A stretch of DNA of 64,000 bases from the NCBI GenBank assembly GCA_020636255.1, contig JACJYE010000015.1:1-64000 (forward strand), written 5' to 3'. This DNA is from Lewinellaceae bacterium (GTDB taxonomy: Bacteria > Bacteroidota > Bacteroidia > Chitinophagales > Saprospiraceae). Shown one piece after another: positions 8,218-15,462 of the stretch (position 1 is its first letter; every line of letters starts with the position of its first letter). The translations under genes were made by a program, and so were the position numbers. The notes under the pieces were generated by a model. It was given only the letters and a program-made list of their open reading frames with translations, made no database searches and was not told where the DNA came from.

Positions 8218-9210
8218 GTGAAGAACCCCCTGTTATTCTTCTGCTGCCTCATCCCCATCCTGCTGCCTGCCCGGGCGGATACCACCGTCATAGTGGCCAC
8301 CAAACTGATGGGCAGCCGTTTCGTATTTACGGCAGTACACGGGAATGCCGACAGCGCCCTGGCCGCTATCAACGCCGGCATAACAGAGGTGGCCCGCGTC
8401 GAAGCACTGATCTCCACCTGGCAACCCGGCTCGGAAGCTTCCGCCGTCAACAGAGCTGCCGGCATAGCGCCGGTACAGCTCAGCGAAGAAACCTTCGGCC
8501 TGATCCGGCGCTGCCTGCGCGTAGCCGAACTGACGGGCGGCGCTTTCGACCCTACATTTGCCGCTTACGACGGGCTGTGGCGGTTCGACGGCAGCATGAG
8601 TGCGCCGCCATCCGACAGTGCAATCCAACAGCGGTTGCCGCTGGCCGGCTGGCAAAAGGTGCAGTGCGATACGGCCCGGCATACGGTTTTCCTACCCCTA
8701 TACGGTATGAAGCTGGGCTTCGGAGCTATTGGCAAGGGTTATGCTGCCGAGCGGGCCAAGGCGGTTATGGTACAGGCAGGTATTCGCAGCGGTATCGTCA
8801 ACGCGGGCGGCGACCTGCTCTGCTGGGGCGATGACCCAGAAGTGGCCGGCGGCGGCTGGAATATAGCTATCGCTAACCCCAGACAGCGGGAAAAGGCCAT
8901 GGCCTGGGTGCGGGTGAAAAACCAGGCCATCGTCACTTCGGGCAACTACGAAAAGTTTTTCGACTGGCAGGGGCGCCGCTATGCCCATATCCTTGACCCC
9001 CGCACCGGCCATCCCGCCGAAGGCGTGCTCAGCACAACCGTCATCTGCCCTAATGCCGAGCTGGCCGATGCCCTGGCCACAGCCCTCTTCGTTTTGGGCC
9101 CTACCGACGGGCTCGCCCTGATCGGGCAGCTCAACGGCGTGGAAGGGATCGTGATAACGGCTTTGGAGGAGATCAAAATATCGGATAACTTGCAGCTGCA
9201 GTGGGAGTAG
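8218..9210 (+). CDS. apbE: FAD:protein FMN transferase
   Basis: This is a 330-residue protein starting at a GTG at 8218, which directly opens the signal peptide (KNPLLFFCCLIPILLPARA). The ApbE fold is clear: KLMGSRFVF, GAFDPTF, LGFGAIGKGYAAERA, VNAGGDLLCWGD, AIVTSGNYEKFF, HILDPRTGHPA and the metal-binding DALATALFVLG. ApbE moves FMN from FAD onto a Thr/Ser of a D-x-x-(S/T)-G-A-T-type site in extracytoplasmic redox proteins. None of the proteins next to it shows that acceptor motif clearly, so its target here is open. It lies between the barrel gene and the DUF4266 lipoprotein gene. Confidence 0.93.
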   Translation: MKNPLLFFCCLIPILLPARADTTVIVATKLMGSRFVFTAVHGNADSALAAINAGITEVARVEALISTWQPGSEASAVNRAAGIAPVQLSEETFGLIRRCLRVAELTGGAFDPTFAAYDGLWRFDGSMSAPPSDSAIQQRLPLAGWQKVQCDTARHTVFLPLYGMKLGFGAIGKGYAAERAKAVMVQAGIRSGIVNAGGDLLCWGDDPEVAGGGWNIAIANPRQREKAMAWVRVKNQAIVTSGNYEKFFDWQGRRYAHILDPRTGHPAEGVLSTTVICPNAELADALATALFVLGPTDGLALIGQLNGVEGIVITALEEIKISDNLQLQWE

Positions 9211-9242
9211 TATGCTGTTTTCGTTCATTCACCGGAAATGTT

Positions 9243-9452
9243 ATGCGTGACTGTTGCCTGTTCTTGTTTGTTGTGTTGGCGCTTTGCTCCTGTGAGACGG
9301 TGCGGCCCTATCAGCGGGTGTACCTCAACGACCCCGGCATGGAGCTGAGCCGGCCAGCGGCGGCGGGTTACGAGGCCAGCTTCGAAGCTTACCGGGAAGG
9401 CGCAGCCGGCGCAAACGGAGGCAAGGCCAGCGGCGGCTGTGGATGCAATTGA
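9243..9452 (+). CDS. DUF4266 Cys-rich small lipoprotein
   Basis: This is a 69-residue protein from the ATG at 9243. The N-terminus is a lipoprotein signal (FVVLALCSCET). The conserved block RVYLNDPGMELS is followed by YREGAAGANGGKASGGCGCN at the C-terminus, the hallmark of DUF4266. The Gly-rich tail with a C-x-C-Asn ending could bind metal or carry a modification; this is inference. It follows apbE by 32 nt and precedes the DUF3570 gene, a pairing known from many proteobacterial and Bacteroidota genomes. Here an array of palindromic repeats and a MITE separate it from its DUF3570 partner. Confidence 0.88.
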   Translation: MRDCCLFLFVVLALCSCETVRPYQRVYLNDPGMELSRPAAAGYEASFEAYREGAAGANGGKASGGCGCN

Positions 9453-9461
9453 CCGGACAAC

Positions 9462-9478
9462 GGGCCTCTGGCCCGTAC
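9462..9478. repeat. Degenerate outlying copy of the palindromic core
   Basis: ACGGGCC-TCT-GGCCCGT has the same architecture as the core of the 43-bp array downstream (7-bp arms, 3-nt loop) but differs at the ends and lacks the regular flanks. It may be the decayed first unit. Confidence 0.55.
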
Positions 9479-9526
9479 CAGGCTCTGCCCTGCGTCAGCC
9501 ACCGGCCCCCATCAGGGAATAAACCT

Positions 9527-9812
9527 GGACAGGATAGCGGGCCTCCGGCCCGCAACAGGGAGTAAATCTGGACAGGATAGCGGGCCTCCGGCCCGCAACA
9601 GGGTATAAACCTGGACAGGATAGCGGGCCACCGGCCCGCAACAGGGAGTAAACCTGGACAGGATAGCGGGCCTCCGGCCCGCAACAGGGAGTAAACCTGG
9701 ACAGGATAGCGGGCCACCGGCCCGCAACAGGGAGTAAACCTGGACAGGATAGCGGGCCACCGGCCCGCAACAGGGCATAAACCTGGACAGGATAGCGAGC
9801 CACCGGCCCGCG
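9527..9812. repeat. Tandem array, 43-bp unit with a central palindrome (six full units plus partial)
   Basis: Units start at 9527, 9570, 9613, 9656, 9699, 9742 and (partial) 9785. Each unit contains GCGGGCC-(A/T)CC-GGCCCGC, a perfect 7-bp stem with a 3-nt loop, flanked by GGACAGGATA and a CAACAGGGNNTAAACCT-like segment. Units differ by only a few bases. The period is not a multiple of three, so the long minus-strand frames through it are not genes. It sits between the DUF4266 and DUF3570 genes, inside what should be one operon, and could affect mRNA processing or read-through. Confidence 0.92.
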
Positions 9813-9822
9813 TTCAGCCTAA

Positions 9823-9985
9823 GAGCTTGTTAGGAGGCCGCTTTTGGAGATAAAAAGTGTCAATTTTTTTAATGAGACAAGGCGCTTTTTGAAGTTCGTA
9901 CCCTGTGGTACGGACGAAAAGAGCAGCGCAGTATCCTCAAAAAAGGGACGTATTTTAGCCCAAAGGGTAGCCTCCAAACAAGCTC
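9823..9985. mobile_element. 163-bp MITE, IS5-like ends, TAA target duplication
   Basis: The terminal inverted repeats are GAGCTTGTTAGGAGGC (9823-9838) and the complement of GAGCTTGTTTGGAGGC (9970-9985), matching at 15 of 16 positions. TAA flanks both ends (9820-9822 and 9986-9988), a 3-bp TNA-type duplication expected for the IS1031/IS427 branch of the IS5 family. No transposase is encoded. A small inner hairpin (GTACC-CTGTG-GTAC) lies at about 9898-9911. It is inserted just upstream of the DUF3570 gene and supplies a spurious open frame that joins that gene. Confidence 0.8.
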
Positions 9986-10005
9986 TAATTATAGTTGCCA
10001 AAGAA

Positions 10006-11244
10006 GTGGATATCAAACATCGCATAAAAGGGGCGGATCAAAGCCCGCAGGTACGGAAAAAGCGGCGCTCCGCTACGGCCTGTTTTGCGGGTATGCTGCT
10101 GCTGGCAGGCGCCGGGCGACTCTGCGCGCAATCTCCTTCCGATAGCACACAGCAGCGGGCGCCCATCGACGTCAATTTCCTCTTTCACTACTACCAGCAG
10201 GACGGCGATCATAGCGCGGTAACAGGCGGCATCGGCACACAGGAGCTCACCGATTACGCCAGCCACCTGATCGTCGTCATTCCCGTAGATACGGTGGGCA
10301 AACTGTCGGTCGATGCCGCCGTGAACACCTATTCTTCGGCCTCTACCGACCGTATCGACAACCGCGTTTCTTCGGCTTCGAGCAATGATATCCGGGCGGC
10401 CATCCAGCTCGGGTGGGAGCAGGAGCGCACTTCCGACGGCGCGCTGTTCGGCTGGGGCATGGGCGGCTCCGTCGAGTCGGATTACCTGTCTACGAATATC
10501 GAGGGGAGCTGGTACCGGCCCTTCGGGCAGGGGCAGGATGCCTTTTTCCTGAGCGGCCAGGCTTTCTTCGACCGCTGGGTGTTGTACTTCCCGCAGGAAC
10601 TGCGGGATACGGTGCAGCCCCTCATTACGACGGACCGGCGCTTTTCTTACAATCTGGAGTTCCAGTATCAGCGCATCATCAACCGGCGGCTGAACCTGGC
10701 CCTGTCGGCAGGGCTGTCGTTGCAGGACGGCTTGTTGTCTACACCGTTCCACCGTGTATATTTTCCCGGAGAGGGGCAGGCGCGCATCGAGCACCTTCCG
10801 GGACGGCGCTGGAAATGGCCGCTGGGCCTGCGGCTCAACTACTTTGCCGGCAGCCGCTGGGTGTTGCGCTTCGCCTACCGCTACTATTTCGACAGTTTCG
10901 GTATCAGGGCCCACAGCCTGGACTTCGAGGCGCCGTTCCGGCTGACGCCCGGCTTCTCCTTCTGGCCGATCTACCGGTATCACTGGCAGCAGGCTTCTAC
11001 CTATTTTGCGCCGTATGAGGGCCATAGCCCGGATGCGCGGTACTATACGTCCGATTATGACCTGGCGGGCCTGGAGAGCCAGAAATTCGGCCTGGGGCTG
11101 CAGTTCACCCCATTGTGGCGCCTGCGGCTCAACCCGCGGCGATTAGGGGAAGTGAGCCAGGCAACCATACGCATCGTGCACTACCGCCGCGGCGATGGGC
11201 TAAGGGCCTGGTCGGTCGGGACGAGCTGGGGGCTAAAGCTCTGA
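10006..11244 (+). CDS. DUF3570 outer-membrane barrel protein
   Basis: This protein is about 412 residues if started at the in-frame GTG at 10006. The frame is open back to 9844, but that part lies inside a MITE and is not native protein. Another in-frame ATG at 10093 would leave a signal peptide without basic residues. A signal sequence (RKKRRSATACF, ending near LCAQS) is followed by the DUF3570 hallmark VNFLFHYYQQDGDHSAVTGG and many amphipathic strands. The last residues are WSVGTSWGLKL. DUF3570 proteins pair with DUF4266 and ApbE, as here. The function of the family is unknown; a surface barrel serving the flavin/thiol cassette is an inference. The gene converges with the FecR-like gene 7 nt away. 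Confidence 0.88.
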   Translation: MDIKHRIKGADQSPQVRKKRRSATACFAGMLLLAGAGRLCAQSPSDSTQQRAPIDVNFLFHYYQQDGDHSAVTGGIGTQELTDYASHLIVVIPVDTVGKLSVDAAVNTYSSASTDRIDNRVSSASSNDIRAAIQLGWEQERTSDGALFGWGMGGSVESDYLSTNIEGSWYRPFGQGQDAFFLSGQAFFDRWVLYFPQELRDTVQPLITTDRRFSYNLEFQYQRIINRRLNLALSAGLSLQDGLLSTPFHRVYFPGEGQARIEHLPGRRWKWPLGLRLNYFAGSRWVLRFAYRYYFDSFGIRAHSLDFEAPFRLTPGFSFWPIYRYHWQQASTYFAPYEGHSPDARYYTSDYDLAGLESQKFGLGLQFTPLWRLRLNPRRLGEVSQATIRIVHYRRGDGLRAWSVGTSWGLKL

Positions 11245-11251
11245 GGATTCC

Positions 11252-12259
11252 TTAGCAGCCTCCTTTCAGGAGCCGGTAGCGGCCGGCATCGATCTTTTTG
11301 ACTTCAAAATGGTAGATGAGCTGGAGGGCCTTCAGCACGACGTCGAGCGAATCCTGGTCAAAGGACATGGTCAGCGCGCAATTGGCGGCCTGGCCATTTT
11401 CCAGCACCAGTTCGACTTTGAAGTAACGCTCGATGTCGGGCAGGGCCAGCAGGAGGGGGGTGTCGCGAAATTCCAGATGATGGGTGCGCCAGGAGTGGGC
11501 GTTGAGCTCGGGCGCCGGTTCTCCGGCAAAGGTTTCGCCATGCTGGTAGCGAGCGCGCTGGCCGGCGGCGAGCTCCATGGATTTTCCGTTTTGGCGGCCG
11601 GTGAACAGGACGCGGCCTTCTCTTACGGCCACTTCTGTGAACGGTTCGGAGGGGTAGGCGCGCAGGTTGAAGGCGGTGCCCAGCACTTTAACCTGTGCAG
11701 AGGCGGTAGAAATGACGAAGGGGCGGCTCGGGTCGTGGGCCACCTCGAAGTATGCTTCGCCGCTCAGCTCCAATGCTCTCCTGGTACCGGCGCGGAAGCT
11801 TTTGGAGAGCGTGATCATCGAATTTTCATTCAGTATGACGTGCGAGCCGTCGGGCAGGGGCACTTCCAGTGTTTGCCCGCCGGTAGTGGAGTAGGCCAGT
11901 ATGCCGTCGGCAGCACCGGAGCCGCTGTTTAGCGACCACCAGCCGGCCATGGCCAGCAGGAGTATGGCTGCTGCTGCTGCCAACCAACGGTACATACGGC
12001 CGGCGGCGGGGCGCAGAGGCCTGGCCTCCCGGGCTTTTTCCGCAGCCAGGCGCTCCTTGAACCGCGACAGGCCGGCAGCGGTGTCGGGTTGGTAGCCCTG
12101 TTTGTAGCGGCTACTGGCTTCCCAGCTCTTTTCCAGCTGGCGGGCCATAGCAGCACCTTCCGCACGGCTCATCCAGTCCGCAAGTTGTTGTTGTTCTTCG
12201 GGTTGTAACTCGCCTTTCAGCTTCTTGTGAAAGAGCAGTATGTACTTCGAAATCTCCAT
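11252..12259 (-). CDS. FecR-family anti-sigma factor
   Basis: This is a 335-residue protein from the ATG at 12259 (MEISKYILL); the frame extends to 12286. An N-terminal cytoplasmic helix region (about 1-80) leads to one membrane helix (WLAAAAAILLLAMAGWW, about 92-108). The periplasmic FecR domain follows (PLPDGSHVILNENSMI, ALELSGEAYFEVAHD, VKVLGTAFNLRAY), then a C-terminal secretin/STN-like domain (DTPLLLALPDIERYF). It should hold the adjacent ECF sigma factor until a TonB-receptor signal arrives. Unusually, no SusC/TonB receptor follows; the next gene is convergent. Confidence 0.93.
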   Translation of the reverse strand: MEISKYILLFHKKLKGELQPEEQQQLADWMSRAEGAAMARQLEKSWEASSRYKQGYQPDTAAGLSRFKERLAAEKAREARPLRPAAGRMYRWLAAAAAILLLAMAGWWSLNSGSGAADGILAYSTTGGQTLEVPLPDGSHVILNENSMITLSKSFRAGTRRALELSGEAYFEVAHDPSRPFVISTASAQVKVLGTAFNLRAYPSEPFTEVAVREGRVLFTGRQNGKSMELAAGQRARYQHGETFAGEPAPELNAHSWRTHHLEFRDTPLLLALPDIERYFKVELVLENGQAANCALTMSFDQDSLDVVLKALQLIYHFEVKKIDAGRYRLLKGGC

Positions 12260-12411
12260 TTCCTTTTTTCTTCCCTTGTATGACACTGTTTCACCTGGGC
12301 GCCCCTATTGATGAGCCCATTTTTTGAGCCTTTTAAGGACTTTGTCAGGCGGTTTACATTTGGCTATCTTATTGGGTGGTGGCCGGTATCCCGGAAATAC
12401 GCTTGGCGCAT

Positions 12412-12966
12412 TCACGTTTCGCCCCAGTGTGATGACAGCGCTTCGCGCAGCAGCTTCAGGGCTTTGGATATCTGGTTCTCCACCGTTTTCACCGAGATGC
12501 CGAGTTGCGTGGCGATCTCGATATAGGACATATCTTCAAAACGGCTCAGGACAAAAACGGCGCGGCAGCGCTCCGGGAGCCTGTCGATGGCCTGGTCAAT
12601 GGCCCCCTGCAGTTCCATGGCCTCTATTTGCTGGCCGGCTGTCGGGTTTGTACTGGCCAGTGGCGTTTCACTTTCTTCCACGTCAAAGCGGATCTTTCTG
12701 TCCCGGATATAGTTGAGGGAGCGGTTTACAGCCGCCCGCCGCAGGTAGGCCTTGAGGGACGTATTGATCTGCAGCTTTTCCCGTTTGCGCCACAATTCGA
12801 GAAAAACCTCCTGCACCAGGTCCTCAACCAGGTTTTCGTCGGGGATGATCTTGTAAACGGCCTGGCACAGATAGCTGTAATACCGCTGAAAGATAAGGAT
12901 GATCGCCTGATCGCTATCCTTGGCCAACAGCACCTGCAGTTCCTGGTCCGTGTATTCCTGTTGCAA
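12412..12966 (-). CDS. ECF RNA polymerase sigma-70 factor (FecI-like)
   Basis: This is a 184-residue protein. Region 2 (about 22-90) reads IFQRYYSYLCQAVYKI and EDLVQEVFLELWRKR with the AYLRRAAVNRSLNYIRD recognition helix. Region 4 (about 120-175) reads AIDRLPERCRAVFVLSRFED, then SYIEIATQLGISVKTVENQI. This is the Bacteroidota FecI-like ECF type. It lies 152 nt upstream of the FecR-type gene on the same strand, so the two form a sigma/anti-sigma pair. Its regulon is not evident, since no TonB receptor is adjacent. Confidence 0.94.
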   Translation of the reverse strand: MQQEYTDQELQVLLAKDSDQAIILIFQRYYSYLCQAVYKIIPDENLVEDLVQEVFLELWRKREKLQINTSLKAYLRRAAVNRSLNYIRDRKIRFDVEESETPLASTNPTAGQQIEAMELQGAIDQAIDRLPERCRAVFVLSRFEDMSYIEIATQLGISVKTVENQISKALKLLREALSSHWGET

Positions 12967-13007
12967 GGGGATTATAGGTTATAGCTGCCTGAACCGGCAA
13001 CACGAGG

Positions 13008-13040
13008 CTAAATTAGCACATCCCACCAAAACATCCCAAA
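13008..13040 (-). promoter_or_regulatory. Possible promoter of the ECF sigma gene
   Basis: On the minus strand TTTG (13037-13040) is followed after 21 nt by TAATTTAG (13008-13015), 7 of 8 to TAnnTTTG, about 42 nt before the ATG at 12966. Position and spacing fit a Bacteroidota housekeeping promoter. Confidence 0.35.
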
Positions 13041-13162
13041 AGAAAGTACTTGTTAATTGCCATGCCCCAAATAAAAGGGGTGATATTTTGAATAAATGCG
13101 AATAAACAAATACCTTGACGCGTCTTTTTTTACCCAGGCAAAAAAGCAAATTTATACCACCC

Positions 13163-14728
13163 ATGAGAAAATCTTTACCCTTACTTTTTGTCAGCCTTTT
13201 GACACCGTTTGTTATGCTGGCCCAGGAAGCAGAGAAAGGCTGGGACCAGTTGATCAATGAAAAATTCCAGCCTATTACCGATGCCGTAGCCGGTGTGGTG
13301 TTCTACGCCATACAATTGGGCGATTCGGCAGCGACGTCCATGCCTCTTGTGATCATCATGCTGCTCACCGGGGCAACGATCTTTACTTTATACTTCCGCT
13401 TTATCCAGTTCACCGGGTTCAGGGCTGCCATCGATACTGTTAGGGGAAAGTATTCCAACCCCGATGACGAAGGGGAGGTTTCGCACTTTCAGGCGCTGAC
13501 GGCCGCGCTTTCCGGCACCGTCGGCCTGGGTAATATTGCCGGGGTGGCCATCGCTGTATCCATCGGCGGGCCCGGCGCCACGTTCTGGATGATCCTGGCA
13601 GGCCTGCTGGGCATGGCGTCCAAGTTTACGGAATGTACGCTGGGCGTAAAATACAGGGATGTCGGCGCCGACGGCACCGTATATGGCGGCCCCATGTATT
13701 ACCTCGTAAAAGGCCTGAAAGAAAAACGAATGGCCGGGCTGGGTAAGATACTGGCGGTCTTTTTTGCGGTGATGTGTATCGGCGGTTCTTTTGGCGGCGG
13801 CAATATGTTCCAGGCCAACCAGGCCGCTCAGCAGTTCAACGCCATGATCGGCGCTACTTCCGGTTCTTCCGGGCTGGTGTTCGGGTTTATCATGGCCTTT
13901 GTCGTCGCGCTGGTCATCATCGGAGGCATCAAGCGCATCGGGTCGGTAACGGAACGCATCGTGCCCTTTATGTGCGGTATCTACGTGTTCGCTGCCCTGA
14001 TCATCGTGCTGGGCCATGTTTCCTATATCCCCAAGGCCTTTAGCCTGATCGTTTCCGGAGCGTTTACCGCTTCCGGCATCGCCGGCGGTTTCGTCGGGGT
14101 GTTGGTACAGGGGTTCCGCCGGGCGGCATTTTCCAACGAGGCCGGCGTAGGCTCCGCTGCGATCGCCCACTCGGCCGTGCGCACCGAATATCCTGCCAGT
14201 GAGGGCATCGTAGCCCTGCTGGAGCCTTTTATCGATACGGTGGTGGTTTGTACCATGACCGCCCTGGTGATCGTCATCTACAATATGGACGGCCATTTCG
14301 TTTACAGCGATGTGGTCAATAACAACGTGTTGATATCGGCTACCAGCGAGCGCGTCGGCGGGGTTACCCTCACCTCCATGGCATTCGCCGATGTGATCCC
14401 CTGGTTTCCCTACATTCTGACCATTGCCGTAGTGCTGTTCGCCTTCTCCACCATGCTGTCGTGGTCGTATTACGGCCTGCAGAGCTGGCTGTTCCTCTTC
14501 GGCCGCACCAAGATTGCCGATTACACCTATAAGATCCTGTTCTGCCTGTTCGTCATTCTGGGGTCTGCGGCCAGCCTCGGCGCCGTCACCGATTTTTCCG
14601 ACGCCATGATCTTCGCCATGGCCGTGCCGAACCTCATCGGGTTGGTACTGCTGTTGCCCGTAGTGCGCAAAGAGGTGAACCGCTACCTGGGTGGTATCCG
14701 TTCCGGAGAGATTAAGTCGTACAAGTAA
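13163..14728 (+). CDS. Alanine/glycine:cation symporter (AGCS family)
   Basis: This is a 521-residue inner-membrane transporter from the ATG at 13163. A cleavable-looking leader (LLTPFVMLAQ) precedes about 10-11 membrane helices. Family motifs include FQALTAALSGTVGLGNIAGV near residue 110, GGPGATFWMILAGLLGMASKF, KYRDVGADGTVYGGPMYYL and the late segment GFRRAAFSNEAGVGSAAIAHS. AGCS carriers import alanine or glycine with Na+ or H+. It is transcribed away from the sigma-factor gene; no neighbour suggests a special role. Confidence 0.95.
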   Translation: MRKSLPLLFVSLLTPFVMLAQEAEKGWDQLINEKFQPITDAVAGVVFYAIQLGDSAATSMPLVIIMLLTGATIFTLYFRFIQFTGFRAAIDTVRGKYSNPDDEGEVSHFQALTAALSGTVGLGNIAGVAIAVSIGGPGATFWMILAGLLGMASKFTECTLGVKYRDVGADGTVYGGPMYYLVKGLKEKRMAGLGKILAVFFAVMCIGGSFGGGNMFQANQAAQQFNAMIGATSGSSGLVFGFIMAFVVALVIIGGIKRIGSVTERIVPFMCGIYVFAALIIVLGHVSYIPKAFSLIVSGAFTASGIAGGFVGVLVQGFRRAAFSNEAGVGSAAIAHSAVRTEYPASEGIVALLEPFIDTVVVCTMTALVIVIYNMDGHFVYSDVVNNNVLISATSERVGGVTLTSMAFADVIPWFPYILTIAVVLFAFSTMLSWSYYGLQSWLFLFGRTKIADYTYKILFCLFVILGSAASLGAVTDFSDAMIFAMAVPNLIGLVLLLPVVRKEVNRYLGGIRSGEIKSYK

Positions 14729-14745
14729 GCCGAAATAGAAACATC

Positions 14746-15462
14746 TTACATAATAAACTGCATAAACCGCTGCCGATAGTTCTTACCTATCGGCAGCGCC
14801 GTTTTACCCTTTAACACCAGCCTGTTCCCCTCCACATAGTCGATGCAGCGGCGGTTGACGATGTAGGACCTGTGGATGCGGCAAAAGCTCGTTTCCGGCA
14901 ACTGCCCTTCGAAGCTGGCCAGCGTCTGTGCGGCCAGCAGAAAGTTGTCCTGCATCCATAACTTGACGAAATTTCCGTAACTTTCCAGGTAACACACGTC
15001 AGACAGGGCGACCTGCACCCACCGTTTGTCAACCTTGACGAACAGGTGGCCGGGCTCTTCCGGCAGTGGGGCGGCAACAGGTGCAGGCGGCGGGCTCTGG
15101 TTCTGCTGCAGCTCCAGCGCCTTGTTCACGGCCTTGAGGAAGCGTGTGAAGCGAAAGGGCTTCAGCAGGTAATCGCAGACGTCCAGTTCGTAACTTTCCA
15201 GCGCGTATTCCTCATAAGCGGACGTTATGATAACGGCCGGCCTTTTTGAAAGGGCTCTCAGAAAATCCAGCCCCTGCAGCTTGGGCATCTGGATGTCGAG
15301 GAAGATCAGCCCGACGGGCTGACGGCTTAGAAAGGCCATAGCCTCCGTAGCGGAATAACACTGGCCGGCGATCTCCAGAAAAGGGGTTTCCCGGGCGTAT
15401 TCCAGGATCACTTTGTGCGCCAGGGGTTCGTCATCGATAATCAGGGCCTGTAGTTTCGTCAT
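14746..15462 (-). CDS. LytTR-family response regulator
   Basis: This is a 238-residue protein. The receiver domain (1-120) has the acidic pair D10-D11, the phospho-acceptor D56 in LIFLDIQMP, the Thr/Ser strand AVIITSAYE and the Lys in YLLKPF. A Pro/Ala-rich linker leads to the LytTR DNA-binding domain (about 140-236), with LFVKVDKRWVQVALSDVCYL, FCRIHRSYIVNRRCID and LPIGKNYRQRF. The start codon overlaps the stop of the upstream histidine kinase gene by 4 nt, so the two form a two-component system. Targets are unknown. Confidence 0.95.
   Translation of the reverse strand: MTKLQALIIDDEPLAHKVILEYARETPFLEIAGQCYSATEAMAFLSRQPVGLIFLDIQMPKLQGLDFLRALSKRPAVIITSAYEEYALESYELDVCDYLLKPFRFTRFLKAVNKALELQQNQSPPPAPVAAPLPEEPGHLFVKVDKRWVQVALSDVCYLESYGNFVKLWMQDNFLLAAQTLASFEGQLPETSFCRIHRSYIVNRRCIDYVEGNRLVLKGKTALPIGKNYRQRFMQFIM

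Noticed and set aside
9325..9803. Long minus-strand frames encoding a repetitive Cys/Gly/Pro protein
   Set aside because: They arise because the 43-bp repeat has no stop in several frames; the period is not a multiple of three and the frames end with the array.
9527..9812. CRISPR array
   Set aside because: The whole 43-bp unit repeats with no variable spacers, and no cas genes are near.
9985..11025. 346-residue minus-strand frame opposite DUF3570
   Set aside because: The plus strand carries the DUF3570 signature; the antisense text is Arg/Pro/Gln-rich filler.
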